Shown: one piece after another, positions 23,041 through 35,700 of the stretch
How the letters are laid out: each line of letters begins with the position of its first letter
How positions within the stretch are numbered: the stretch's first letter is position 1
Source: Megaleporinus macrocephalus
Lineage: Eukaryota > Chordata > Actinopteri > Characiformes > Anostomidae
Assembly (NCBI GenBank): GCA_021613375.1
Contig: CM038726.1
Coordinates: forward strand, 16,380,841 to 16,444,840
Reading direction: 5' to 3'
DNA: 64,000 nucleotides
Notes under the pieces: model-generated
Database searches by the model: none
Seen by the model: only the letters and a program-made list of their open reading frames with translations
What the model was told of the DNA's origin: nothing
Translations under genes and position numbers: made by a program

Positions 23041-23441
23041 TTTTACCTGAAAAATAAAGAACACACCAAATCCCTCTGGGGCCTTTCACATGACAAAAAA
23101 TCATTGTTGATAAATATTTATTTTTAAATAAATAATTCCAAATCTTTTTAAAGCTTTCTTTATGGGTCAAATCAGAGCAAATAAGACAAATACAACATTT
23201 AAAGAGTAGCAAGCAACAATAACACCTCCAACCTTCCATGGATTAGGTACTCAAACAAGTTAATTATTGGATCTGGCTTGTTGAGTCAGAACATGCTGTC
23301 CATACAGAACATGTTTACTCATCAAATAGTACGTGCCTCCAGCTGCCACATACTGTAAACTGTGTCTGTGTGTCTGTCAGTGCATTACAGACTTTCCATT
23401 CCCCTCACGTAGCATCATAATGTTCTGTTCTCTCCCTGCAG
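23041..23441. other. Unannotated DNA upstream of a candidate terminal exon
   Basis: No repeat identified. The last 20 bases (about 23420-23441) form a strong pyrimidine tract ending CTCCCTGCAG. Confidence 0.5.
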
Positions 23442-23482
23442 GCTATGTGAAATACCACAGCAACATCATAGTCTCGGCATGA
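23442..23482 (+). CDS. Candidate short terminal exon
   Basis: An excellent acceptor (pyrimidine tract, then CCCTGCAG) opens onto 41 nt. Read after one carried-over base, it encodes 12 residues completed by TGA at 23480-23482. An AATAAA signal follows at 23583. The phase matches the exon at 9916-10012, whose last G plus GC gives glycine, so a spliced product would end ...GEHWLG-YVKYHSNIIVSA. That is not how fibrinogen domains continue, so such a transcript would encode a truncated receptor. It could equally be a chance acceptor: phase agreement alone has a one-in-three probability. Confidence 0.25.
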
Positions 23483-23520
23483 ACCCTGTTCTCTCTTTCT
23501 CTCTATCTCTCGTTCTCTCT

Positions 23521-23561
23521 CGCACACACACATAAACACACACACACACACACACACACAC
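23521..23561 (+). repeat. (CA)n microsatellite
   Basis: Near-pure CA dinucleotides interrupted once by TAAA. Confidence 0.95.
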
Positions 23562-23582
23562 GCTGACCACCCTTGAGAGTTG

Positions 23583-23588
23583 AATAAA
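23583..23588 (+). promoter_or_regulatory. AATAAA polyadenylation signal (possible)
   Basis: It lies about 100 bases after the candidate terminal exon's stop codon. Such hexamers are frequent by chance in AT-rich DNA, so the support is only positional. Confidence 0.25.
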
Positions 23589-25379
23589 GCTCCTATCGCA
23601 ATCCTCTCGACAACCCCCCCCCCATCTCATTTCTCTTCTTTACCCTTGACCCGCTGTCAGCGAGGGGGGCCACAAAGGGCCAAAATCTCATAATAATTAT
23701 GGTGTTAGGGTATTAGCACAAGTTGCCCTTGCTTGCATAAGAGGTTTTGTGTGATTTCTCATACACAGCTGAGGTCGGAACCGAGTCAGAAAAGAGCAGG
23801 ATGGACTGGAGCACTTATAGCATTGCTGTCATATCAGAAAGCCGAGAGATTATTTCAACTGCATGTCAGCATGTACTGCGCCAAAGCTCAGCACCCCCCA
23901 ACTTTATTTATTTCATTTTCAGCCAAACTGGCTATTAAGCACAAGTTCTGGACAAGATAAGAACATCAGTTCTCAGAGCATCAGTTTGGTTTGCAAATGT
24001 TCTTTATATAGCGTTACGTTGTCTTCTCACAGTGGAGGGATGGACCGAAACACTTTCTAAGACTATTTGAGAAAAACTTGCTATTGGCTCAGTATTGTTT
24101 TTAAAAAATGATCCTCAAAGCCAACGTGTTATTAACTAAAAATGAATAACTAGACATAGTTTGCAAAATACAACATATTGTCGCTGTCCAAAGAAAAACA
24201 TACATTTTTATAAATTTGATTTTTGTTTTTTTTATATCCTGTGAAAGTTTCATGATGAATGAACCAATACTCCAAAATCACCCAGAATAAAACCTCTTTA
24301 ATTCACACAGTGAAAAATTTCACTGCTGTAAAGTCACTATTTTGTGAGATGCTTGGACAACGGCGATATACAAAACATTATTTACAAAGTCAGCTTACTG
24401 AAAGTTTACTGCTTTCATGTTTGATTTTCTCAACATAAATCCTTATTTTGAGATAATATTTCAACATAATGAATAAAAGATGGATAATAATTATTTTGAC
24501 TTTTCATAACACATTTGTTTGGTGATTTGAGCTGGACTTGAATTATGGATTTTAAAATGTTGGTGATATTGTAAAATGCCAGAAAATTCCAGAGGCTGCA
24601 ATGTTCCCAACTTTTGCCATTGATCATAGTGTTGAACTAAACCAGAGGTCTCATTATTTCATTCCACTGTGACAATTTCTTTAGTTTTAGTCCATTGGTG
24701 GAGTCTTGATTTAGCCAAACCCCTGCATTTTGTAGCAGGAAGTGATACTACATCCATGTCCCTCATTGCCACATGGTAAGAAGTTAGATCCAATTGTTTT
24801 AAAGTAAATGTGAAAACCAGTGTGTAACATTAAGAAAAATAATTATTATAAAATGAGCTAAAATGTCATAATTAAAAAAAAAACACACAACCTAGTCTTA
24901 GTAGTGTTATTATTGTATTGGTAGTGACAAAGTGGAGTTTTCAGTCTTTTAAATAATATTCTAATGACATAAACAAACAGCAAACAGAGTTTAGTGTAAA
25001 GTCCATATCAATTCAAACTCTGACTTTGAGCCAGTTTAGAATGATACAGATACAAAATAAATGTAAAATAATGCATGAAAACTGTGTCTAAGGAACTCTC
25101 TTAGCAACAGCATCAGTCATGTTACTGCCAAATATAAGACAAGCTTTCTCTGGTGTCAAATAGCACACAATTGGGGTAAATTGCAGTAGCTACTTTCATT
25201 GTAATAACCTCCTCCTAGTATTCAGCACTTTAGAGGAAACAAATAAGCAGCAACCAGCCCTTTAACCTTATTACAGATGCTAAAAAGCCGCTGTTCTGTT
25301 TTAGTGCATTCCAACAGCTGCTATTTAACATCCAAACAAGTTTAAATAGTTTAAATTTTCTACTTTTCATTGTGTGGTG
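23589..25379. other. Unannotated DNA with one short dispersed-repeat fragment
   Basis: A stretch at about 24250-24300 (AATACTCCAAAATCACCCAG, AATAAAACCTCTTTAATTCA) resembles short fragments near 52997 and 54008, suggesting an old dispersed repeat. The C run at about 23612 is simple sequence. No gene is visible. Confidence 0.5.
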
Positions 25380-25760
25380 TTGACTTCTGCTGGGAAAGTT
25401 GTTGGTTTCTTGAGGAAGGAGTGGAGACTTCGTCGAGGAAAAAGAAGTTTAATGTATGCAAACTGATGGACTTAAGTAGTCAAACATGTAAACCACACCA
25501 TCTTGTTGTCCCTTTGTCTATATGACCCAGAACCCCCCTACTTGAGGAGCGACAGCCTCTACTTTTGTAAATAAAATAGAGTTGTTGAGGCCCACCGAAG
25601 AATTTCCTCCATAGTCTCCCCCATTTAGGAGCCAGGATATCTCAGATATCCCTACACTGCTAGATTGTAAGATAGGCTACCCATTAAACCAAGGGACATA
25701 CCATACATACAAAATGCAAATGAGATTAACACAAAAGCTAAGAAACAATATTTAACAGTG
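25380..25760 (-). mobile_element. Possible degraded LTR, related to 13490-13935
   Basis: The reverse complement has CATTAAACTTCTTTTTCCTC followed by GACGAAGTCTCC, typical of an LTR polyadenylation/U5 end, and the plus strand starts TGTTGACTTC. The tail AAAATGCAAATGAGATTAAC is shared with the block at 13490-13935. No coding remains were seen. Confidence 0.4.
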
Positions 25761-26140
25761 GAAAAGTAAGGAATTATCTTTTCTGTTCCATATTGATGCC
25801 TTGTGCCTAAATTGGATGTGTAATTTGTTGCATTGTGTAATGATTGGTCTGGGCCAAGAACTATTTGTGTTTGCTTGTGTTTGTGGGGTTGAGAAGCTTA
25901 AGGGGGCCCAATATTTATTTTTGTCCATGACCTATTGTTATGTCATGACGGTCCTGCATCTTATTGCATTGATTCTTGCCATTGTAATGGAAAATAGCTT
26001 TGCTTTTTCTTTGAGTGCATCCTTGATGCTGTCACTCCAGATTGTCTACAAGTCTTTCATTTTATTCATAAAACACCTGATTGACCCACTTCCTAAGGTA
26101 TTTGCAAAGCTGCCCTGAATATCATATGAAAAACACATCT

Positions 26141-26225
26141 GTACAGTAGTGCTTAAACATTTTGTGAACCTGTTAGAATTTTTTTCAAAACATTTGCTTT
26201 ATTATGACCTAAAACATCATTTTCT
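26141..26225 (+). mobile_element. Tc1 subfamily I terminal repeat, outer part
   Basis: AGTGCTTAAACATTTTGTGA, then TTATGACCTAAAACATCATT and TTAAAAGTAGA match the outermost part of the terminal repeat of the subfamily at 16893-17960. The terminal repeat is interrupted here and resumes at about 26940. Confidence 0.75.
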
Positions 26226-26916
26226 TAAAAGTAGACACCCTATTGGCCAAATTATTCACAGCAGCTGAGCGGCTTCATCCAAGCCAATGCAAAGTGTCTA
26301 GAGCAGTGGAGACGTGTTCTCTGGAGTGACGACTGATGCTTCTTCGGCTGGCGATCCGATGGATGAGTCTGGCTCTGCCAGTTGCCAGGAAAACAGTATG
26401 ATTGCATTGTGCTAAGTGTAAAGTTTGGTGCAGGGGGGATTATGGTGTGGGGTTGTTTTTAGAAGTTGGGCTCAGCCCCCTTAGTTCTACTGAAAGGAAC
26501 TCTTAATTCTTCAGACCAAAAGATTTTGAACAATTTCATGCTTCAGGGGGCCGGGCCCTTCCTGTTCCAACATGACTGTCCACCAGTGCACAAAACATGG
26601 ATGAGCGAATTTGGTGTGGAAGAATTGGACTAGCCTGCACAGAGTCCTGACCTCAAGCCGATAGAACACCTTTGGAGTCAGGCCTTCTTGTCCAATGTCA
26701 GTATCTGACCTCACAAATGTGCTTCTGGAAGATTGGTCAAAACTTCCCATAAACACACTTCTAAACCGTGTAGAGGGCCTTCCCAGAAGAATTGAAGCTG
26801 TTATAGCTGGGTGGGCCAACATCACATTATACCCTATGCATTATGAATGGGATGTCAATTAAGTTCATATGAGTGTGAAAGCAGACGAGTGAATACTTTT
26901 GGCAATATACTGTAAG
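26226..26916 (+). mobile_element. Tc1/mariner element, subfamily II, transposase pseudogene, inserted in subfamily I
   Basis: Starting with a degraded terminus (CTATTGGCCAAATT), the segment runs through the catalytic part of a Tc1 transposase gene. Recognisable blocks are GAGACGTGTTCTCTGGAGTG (first catalytic Asp region), GGGGGGATTATGGTGTGGGG (the GGG-Met-Val-Trp-Gly block), CCTTCCTGTTCCAACATGAC (second Asp region) and CAGAGTCCTGACCTCAAGCC (Ser-Pro-Asp-Leu). It ends in the terminus AATACTTTTGGCAATATACT. The N-terminal DNA-binding half is deleted and the frame is broken. The termini are flanked by the two halves of a subfamily I terminal repeat. Confidence 0.85.
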
Positions 26917-26939
26917 ATGATGTGAATTTATGAAATGAT

Positions 26940-27020
26940 ACATGAAATACTTGATTTTTCATTTATTGAGGAAATGATCCAATATTGCATATCTGTGAGT
27001 GGCAAAAGTTTGAATGTGTC
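26940..27020 (+). mobile_element. Tc1 subfamily I terminal repeat, inner part
   Basis: CATTTATTGAGGAAATGATC, CAATATTGCATATCTGTGAG and TGGCAAAAGTTTGAATGTG continue, in the same orientation, the terminal repeat whose outer part is at 26141-26225. Confidence 0.75.
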
Positions 27021-28287
27021 TTGATATGAATTTGTAAAAAAAAGTGAATGAATAGCCTAGAAGTGCATATTTTTTTACTCTCAGCATCATAAATAAATGA
27101 TTTAACATAAACAGTATACATAAACAATGACAGTTTCAAGGAACTGAGTGCCATGTGAAAAGGCAGAATGAAATATTATGTATTTCCCCAATCTAGCAAC
27201 AGACCAACACTGTAAACAAGACTGGTTTCCTGCTAAAATGAAGGTTGTTGTTTTCCTTATGAATTCAAATAATATACGTTACATATTATATGTTGCAATG
27301 TACAGTATATAACACATTTGAAATGTGCTGAAATGCTAAAATTCCAAAAAGTTTGCTGGGAATCATAAATAAGAAGAATGTTCAGCATCTGCATTAGAAA
27401 TTCATTTGTAGTTTAGTTAACAACAAAAATCATTTATTAAGGTTGCTACATGGTGTGTTGTAACTGGTTTATTGAAACTGTGTAGTTTGTATAGTGTTAA
27501 GGCTTGAAACCTTATTTTTAGGCTTAAACGCTCAGGTTGTAATACATTTCTAATTAGGGCCCCTTAAGATTTCTACCAATAAACACTAATAACGAAGGTC
27601 CTTATTACTCTTTGAGAAGGTTCAACCGGGTTATGTGTTATAGCTGGTTAGTTTAGTTGTTTAATTGCTTGGATAAATAAAAGTAATGATTAAATGTTCA
27701 CTTTTTTCTCAATTTGGATTTTGAAGGAATAAGAAGGAGGTCAAAGATCATCATCCAGAACCAATTAGAGCTGAGCATGGAGGGAGAAAGGGCACCTGGT
27801 GAAATCGATCGTGGCAAGAATTTTTTTCATATTATTTTTTTTTTTCTGTTTTAATGGACCAAAGACCCCATCAGCTCATTAAATGGAGAGCGAGCCGAGG
27901 AGAGCAGAGCAGCACTGCATACTAAAAAGACATCGACACATACAGCCTCACATGAGCGGTACAACAGGGGCCAAAACTCTGAGACAGCAAGTGAAAATGT
28001 TTGCTGTTTGCATTTTTTTTCCAATTGAATATAACAGCATAACAATTTGGCCAAAAAAGTAGAAGCTTTGAAATATTGGGTTCCCCTTTTTTGCTTCAGT
28101 GACAGTCTGTGATGAGCAGATCACTGAGGGTCCTCAGAATCCGCACTTCAGTGGAAAGAATCGGACAAAAAGAAATTGCACCTGTAGAAAGGCATTAACA
28201 TGGTCAGCGTCCCAAATTCGCTTACATTTCAGTAGTGACCAAAAACTTTTGCTAGTTACTTGCAGTAGCTTTTCTTTGTTTAAGATA
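27021..28287. other. Unannotated DNA
   Basis: 27720-27910 is less AT-rich and could be constrained non-coding DNA (for example around CAGAACCAATTAGAGCTGAG), but I have no direct support. No gene is visible. Confidence 0.5.
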
Positions 28288-28360
28288 TACGCTACCAGTC
28301 AAAAGTTTTAGTACACTACTTTCAACTGGTAATGTTCTAAAACGTTTGACTGGTAGTGTA
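28288..28360. repeat. Tc1-like terminal-repeat hairpin at the left edge of the array
   Basis: 28288-28311 (TACGCTACCAGTCAAAAGTT followed by TTAG) and 28337-28360 are complementary at 22 of 24 positions across a 25-base loop. The phrase CTACCAGTCAAAAGTTTTAG is, from memory, a common fish Tc1-like terminal sequence. The right arm is the first unit of the 24-bp array. Confidence 0.85.
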
Positions 28361-29330
28361 TCTAAAACGTTTGACTGGTAGTGTATCTAAAACGTTTGGC
28401 GGGTAGTGTACTAAATCGTTTGGCTGGTAGTGTACTAAATCGTTTGGCTGGTAGATATCTAAAATATTTGGCTGGTAGTGTACTAAAACGTTTGACTGGT
28501 AGTGTACTAAAACGTTTGACTGGTAGTGTACTAAAACGTTTGGCTGTAGTGATATAAATGTTTGGCTGGTAGTGTAATAAAATGTTTGGCTGGTAGTGTA
28601 CTAAAACATTTGGCTGGTAGTGTACTAAAACATTTGACTGGTAGTGTATCTAAAACGTTTGATTGGTAGTGTATCTAAAACGTTTGGCTGGTAGTGATAT
28701 AAATGTTTGGCTGGTAGTGTTCTAAAACGTTTGGCTGGTAGTGTACTAAAACGTTTGGCTGGTAGTGTATCTAAAACGTTTGGCTGGTAGTGTATCTAAA
28801 ATGTTTGGCTGGTAGTGTTCTAAAACGTTTGGCTGGTAGTGATATAAAACGTTTGACTGGTAGTGTTCTAAAACGTTTGGCTGGTAGTGATATAAAACGT
28901 TTGACTGGTAGTGTATCTAAAACATTTGGCTGGTAATGTACTAAAACGTTTGGCTGGTAATGTACTAAAACGTTTGGCTGGTAGTGTACTAAAACGTTTG
29001 GCTGGTAGTGTATCTAAAACGTTTGGCTGGTAGTGTTCTAAAACGTTTGGCTGGTAGTGTTCTAAAACGTTTGGCTGGTAGTGTATCTAAAATGTTTGGC
29101 TGGTAGTGTATCTAAAACGTTTGACTGTTAGTGTACTAAAACGTTTGGCTGGTAATGTACTAAAACGTTTGGCTGGTAATGTACTAAAACGTTTGACTGG
29201 TAGTGTATCTAAAACGTTTGGCTGGTAGTGTACTAAAACGTTTGACTGGTAGTGTATCTAAAACGTTTGGCTGGTAGTGTACTAAAACGTTTGACTGGTA
29301 GTGTATCTAAAACGTTTGACTGTTGGTGTA

Positions 29331-32300
29331 CTAAAACGTTTGGCTGGTAGTGTATCTAAAACGTTTGACTGGTAGTGTATCTAAAACGTTTGACTGGTAG
29401 TGATTTAAACGTTTGACTGGTAGTGTAATAAAACATTTGGCTGGCAATGTACTAAAACGTTTGGCTGGTAATGTACTAAAACGTTTGACTGGTAGTGTAT
29501 CTAAAACGTTTGGCTGGTAGTGATCTAAAACGTTTGACTGGTAGTGTATCTAAAACGTTTGGCTGGTAGTGTACTAAAACATTTGGCTGATAGTGTTCTA
29601 AAACGTTTGGCTGGTAGTGTACTAAAACGTTTGGCTGGTAGTGTATCTAAAACGTTTGGCTGGTAGTGTATCTAAAACATTTGGCTGGTAATGTACTAAA
29701 ACGTTTGGCTGGTAATGTACTAAAACGTTTGGCTGGTAGTGTACTAAAACGTTTGGCTGGTAGTGTATCTAAAACGTTTGGCTGGTAGTGTTCTAAAACG
29801 TTTGGCTGGTAGTGTTCTAAAACGTTTGGCTGGTAGTGTATCTAAAATGTTTGGCTGGTAGTGTATCTAAAACGTTTGACTGTTAGTGTACTAAAACGTT
29901 TGGCTGGTAATGTACTAAAACGTTTGGCTGGTAATGTACTAAAACGTTTGACTGGTAGTGTATCTAAAACGTTTGGCTGGTAGTGTACTAAAACGTTTGA
30001 CTGGTAGTGTATCTAAAACGTTTGGCTGGTAGTGTACTAAAACGTTTGACTGGTAGTGTATCTAAAACGTTTGACTGTTGGTGTACTAAAACGTTTGGCT
30101 GGTAGTGTATCTAAAACGTTTGACTGGTAGTGTATCTAAAACGCTTGACTGGTAGTGATTTAAACGTTTGACTGGTAGTGTAATAAAACATTTGGCTGGC
30201 AATGTACTAAAACGTTTGGCTGGTAATGTACTAAAACGTTTGACTGGTAGTGTATCTAAAACGTTTGGCTGGTAGTGATCTAAAACGTTTGACTGGTAGT
30301 GTATCTAAAACGTTTGGCTGGTAGTGTACTAAAACGTTTGGCTGGTAGTGTTTATAAAATGTTTGGCTGGTAGTGTTCTAAAACGTTTGGCTGGTAGTGA
30401 TATAAAACGTTTGACTGGTAGTGTATCTAAAACATTTGGCTGGTAATGTACTAAAACGTTTGGCTGGTAATGTACTAAAACGTTTGGCTGGTAGTGTACT
30501 AAAAACGTTTGGCTGGTAGTGTATCTAAAACGTTTGGCTGGTAGTGTTCTAAAACGTTTGGCTGGTAGTGTATCTAAAACGTTTGACTGTTAGTGTATCT
30601 AAAACGTTTGGCTGGTAGTGATATAAATGTTTGGCTGGTAGTGTATCTAAAACGTTTGGCTGGTAGTGTTCTAAAACGTTTGGCTGGTAGTGTATCTAAA
30701 ACGTTTGGCTGGTAGTGTATCTAAAACGTTTGGCTGGTAGTGATATAAATGTTTGGCTGGTAGTGTATCTAAAACGTTTGGCTGGTAGTGTTCTAAAACG
30801 TTTGGCTGGTAGTGTATCTAAAACGTTTGGCTGGTAGTGTATCTAAAACGTTTGACTGTTAGTGTACTAAAACGTTTGGCTGGTAATGTACTAAAACGTT
30901 TGGCTGGTAATGTACTAAAACGTTTGACTGGTAGTGTATCTAAAACGTTTGGCTGGTAGTGTACTAAAACGTTTGACTGGTAGTGTATCTAAAACGTTTG
31001 GCTGGTAGTGTACTAAAACGTTTGACTGGTAGTGTATCTAAAACGTTTGACTGTTGGTGTACTAAAACGTTTGGCTGGTAGTGTATCTAAAACGTTTGAC
31101 TGGTAGTGTATCTAAAACGCTTGACTGGTAGTGATTTAAACGTTTGACTGGTAGTGTAATAAAACATTTGGCTGGTAATGTACTAAAACGTTTGGCTGGT
31201 AATGTACTAAAACATTTGACTGGTAGTGTATCTAAAATGTTTGTCTGGTAGTGATCTAAAACGTTTGACTGGTAGTGTATCTAAAACGTTTGGCTGGTAG
31301 TGTACTAAAACGTTTGACTGGTAGTGTATCTAAAATGTTTGACTGTTAGTGTACTAAAACGTTTGGCTGGTAGTGTATCTAAAACGTTTGGCTGGTAGTG
31401 TACTAAAACGTTTGACTGGTAGTGTATCTAAAACGTTTGACTGGTAGTGATTTTAAACGTTTGACTGGTAGTGTAATAAAACATTTGGCTGGTAATGTAC
31501 TAAAAAGTTTGGCTGGTAATGTACTAAAACGTTTGGCTGGTAATGTACTAAAATGTTTGGCTGGTAGTGTATCTAAAACGTTTGACTGGTAGTATACTAA
31601 AACGTTTGGCTGGTAGTGTTCTAAAACGTTTGGCTGGTAGTGTATCTAAAACGTTTGGCTGGTAGTGTTCTAAAACGTTTGGCTGGTAATGTACTAAAAC
31701 GTTTGGCTGGTAGTGTATCTAAAACCTTTGACTGTTAGTGATCTAAAACGTTTGGCTGGTAGTGTTCTAAAACGTTTGACTGTTAGTGATCTAAAACGTT
31801 TGGCTGGTAGTGATCTAAAACGTTTGACTGTTAGTGTACTAAAACGTTTGGCTGGTAGTGTATCTAAAACGTTTGGCTGGTAGTGTTCTAAAACGTTTGG
31901 CTGGTAGTGTATCTAAAATGTTTGGCTGGTAGTGTACTAAAACATTTGGCTGGTAGTGTACTAAAACATTTGGCTGGTAATGTACTAAAACGTTTGACTG
32001 GTAGTGATCTAAAACATTTGACTGGTAGTGATCTAAAACGTTTGGCTGGTAGTGTATCTAAAACGTTTGACTGGTAGTGTACTAAAACATTTGGCTGGTA
32101 ATGTACTAAAACGTTTGACTGGTAGTGATCTAAAACATTTGGCTGGTAGTGTACTAAAACGTTTGGCTGGTAGTGATCTAAAACTTTTGACTCGTAGTGA
32201 TCTAAAACTTTTGGCTGGTAGTGATCTAAAACATTTGACTGGTAGTGATCTAAAACATTTGGCTGGTAGTGTATCTAAAACGTTTGGCTGGTAGTGTACT

Positions 32301-32600
32301 AAAACGTTTGGCTGGTAGTGATCTAAAACTTTTGACTCGTAGTGATCTAAAACTTTTGGCTGGTAGTGATCTAAAACATTTGACTGGTAGTGTACTAAAA
32401 TGTTTGACTGGTAATGTACTAAAACGTTTGTCTGGTAGTGTACTAAAATGTTTGACTGATAATGTACTAAATCGTTTGGCTGGTAGTGTACTAAAACGTT
32501 TGGCTGGTAATGTACTAAAATGTTTGGCTGGTAGTGTACTAAAACGTTTGACTGGTAGTGTATCTAAAACATTTGGCTGGTAATGTACTAAAACGTTTGG
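29331..32600 (+). repeat. Array higher-order block, copy 1
   Basis: Marker units recur downstream in order: TGTTGGTGTA at 29331 and 32749, GATTTAAACG units at 29401 and 32829, the unusual TTTATAAAATG unit at 30351 and 33852, and the open frames at 32052-32294 and 32269-32583 repeated at 35844-36086 and 36061-36375. The offset grows from about 3.42 to 3.79 kb across the block, showing later small insertions in copy 2. Inside it, a segment of about 755 bp is also locally duplicated (GATTTAAACG at 29401 and 30156). Confidence 0.85.
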
Positions 32601-32748
32601 CTGGTAATGTACTAAAACGTTTGACTGGTAGTGTATCTAAAACGTTTGGCTGGTAGTGTACTAAAACGTTTGACTGGTAGTGTATCTAAAACGTTTGGCT
32701 GGTAGTGTACTAAAACGTTTGACTGGTAGTGTATCTAAAACGTTTGAC

Positions 32749-35700
32749 TGTTGGTGTACTAAAACGTTTGGCTGGTAGTGTATCTAAAACGTTTGACTGG
32801 TAGTGTATCTAAAACGCTTGACTGGTAGTGATTTAAACGTTTGACTGGTAGTGTAATAAAACATTTGGCTGGCAATGTACTAAAACGTTTGGCTGGTAAT
32901 GTACTAAAACGTTTGACTGGTAGTGTATCTAAAACGTTTGGCTGGTAGTGATCTAAAACGTTTGACTGGTAGTGTATCTAAAACGTTTGGCTGGTAGTGT
33001 ACTAAAACATTTGGCTGGTAGTGTTCTAAAACGTTTGGCTGGTAGTGTACTAAAACGTTTGGCTGGTAGTGTATCTAAAACGTTTGGCTGGTAGTGTATC
33101 TAAAATGTTTGGCTGGTAGTGTTCTAAAACGTTTGGCTGGTAGTGATATAAAACGTTTGACCGGTAGTGTATCTAAAACATTTGGCTGGTAATGTACTAA
33201 AACGTTTGGCTGGTAATGTACTAAAACGTTTGGCTGGTAGTGTACTAAAACGTTTGGCTGGTAGTGTATCTAAAACGTTTGGCTGGTAGTGTTCTAAAAC
33301 GTTTGGCTGGTAGTGTTCTAAAACGTTTGGCTGGTAGTGTATCTAAAATGTTTGGCTGGTAGTGTATCTAAAACGTTTGACTGTTAGTGTACTAAAACGT
33401 TTGGCTGGTAATGTACTAAAACGTTTGGCTGGTAATGTACTAAAACGTTTGACTGGTAGTGTATCTAAAACGTTTGGCTGGTAGTGTACTAAAACGTTTG
33501 ACTGGTAGTGTATCTAAAACGTTTGGCTGGTAGTGTACTAAAACGTTTGACTGGTAGTGTATCTAAAACGTTTGACTGTTGGTGTACTAAAACGTTTGGC
33601 TGGTAGTGTATCTAAAACGTTTGACTGGTAGTGTATCTAAAACGCTTGACTGGTAGTGATTTAAACGTTTGACTGGTAGTGTAATAAAACATTTGGCTGG
33701 CTATGTACTAAAACGTTTGGCTGGTAATGTACTAAAACGTTTGACTGGTAGTGTATCTAAAACGTTTGGCTGGTAGTGATCTAAAACGTTTGACTGGTAG
33801 TGTATCTAAAACGTTTGGCTGGTAGTGTACTAAAACGTTTGGCTGGTAGTGTTTATAAAATGTTTGGCTGGTAGTGTTCTAAAACGTTTGGCTGGTAGTG
33901 ATATAAAACGTTTGACTGGTAGTGTATCTAAAACATTTGGCTGGTAATGTACTAAAACGTTTGGCTGGTAATGTACTAAAACGTTTGGCTGGTAGTGTAC
34001 TAAAACGTTTGGCTGGTAGTGTATCTAAAACGTTTGGCTGGTAGTGTTCTAAAACGTTTGGCTGGTAGTGTATCTAAAACGTTTGACTGTTAGTGTATCT
34101 AAAACGTTTGGCTGGTAGTGATATAAATGTTTGGCTGGTAGTGTATCTAAAACGTTTGGCTGGTAGTGTTCTAAAACGTTTGGCTGGTAGTGTATCTAAA
34201 ACGTTTGGCTGGTAGTGTATCTAAAACGTTTGGCTGGTAGTGATATAAATGTTTGGCTGGTAGTGTATCTAAAACGTTTGGCTGGTAGTGTTCTAAAACG
34301 TTTGGCTGGTAGTGTATCTAAAACGTTTGGCTTGTAGTGTATCTAAAACGTTTGACTGTTAGTGTACTAAAACGTTTGGCTGGTAATGTACTAAAACGTT
34401 TGGCTGGTAATGTACTAAAACGTTTGACTGGTATTGTATCTAAAACGTTTGGCTGGTAGTGTACTAAAACGTTTGACTGGTAGTGTATCTAAAACGTTTG
34501 GCTGGTAGTGTACTAAAACGTTTGACTGGTAGTGTATCTAAAACGTTTGACTGTTGGTGTACTAAAACGTTTGGCTGGTAGTGTACTAAAACGTTTGACT
34601 GGTAGTGTATCTAAAACGTTTGGCTGGTAGTGTACTAAAACGTTTGACTGGTATTGTATCTAAAACGTTTGGCTGGTAGTGTACTAAAACGTTTGACTGG
34701 TAGTGTATCTAAAACGTTTGGCTGGTAGTGTACTAAAACGTTTGACTGGTAGTGTATCTAAAACGTTTGACTGTTGGTGTACTAAAACGTTTGGCTGGTA
34801 GTGTACTAAAACGTTTGACTGGTAGTGTATCTAAAACGTTTGACTGTTGGTGTACTAAAACGTTTGGCTGGTAGTGTATCTAAAACGTTTGACTGGTAGT
34901 GTATCTAAAACGCTTGACTGGTAGTGATTTAAACGTTTGACTGGTAGTGTAATAAAACATTTGGCTGGTAATGTACTAAAACGTTTGGCTGGTAATGTAC
35001 TAAAACATTTGACTGGTAGTGTATCTAAAACGTTTGTCTGGTAGTGATCTAAAACGTTTGACTGGTAGTGTATCTAAAACGTTTGGCTGGTAGTGTACTA
35101 AAACGTTTGACTGGTAGTGTATCTAAAATGTTTGACTGTTAGTGTACTAAAACGTTTGGCTGGTAGTGTATCTAAAACGTTTGGCTGGTAGTGTACTAAA
35201 ACGTTTGACTGGTAGTGTATCTAAAACGTTTGACTGGTAGTGATTTAAACGTTTGACTGGTAGTGTAATAAAACATTTGGCTGGTAATGTACTAAAACGT
35301 TTGGCTGGTAATGTACTAAAACGTTTGGCTGGTAATGTACTAAAATGTTTGGCTGGTAGTGTATCTAAAACGTTTGACTGGTAGTATACTAAAACGTTTG
35401 GCTGGTAGTGTTCTAAAACGTTTGGCTGGTAGTGTATCTAAAACGTTTGGCTGGTAGTGTTCTAAAACGTTTGGCTGGTAATGTACTAAAACGTTTGGCT
35501 GGTAGTGTATCTAAAACCTTTGACTGTTAGTGATCTAAAACGTTTGGCTGGTAGTGTTCTAAAACGTTTGACTGTTAGTGATCTAAAACGTTTGGCTGGT
35601 AGTGATCTAAAACGTTTGACTGTTAGTGTACTAAAACGTTTGGCTGGTAGTGTATCTAAAACGTTTGGCTGGTAGTGTTCTAAAACGTTTGGCTGGTAGT

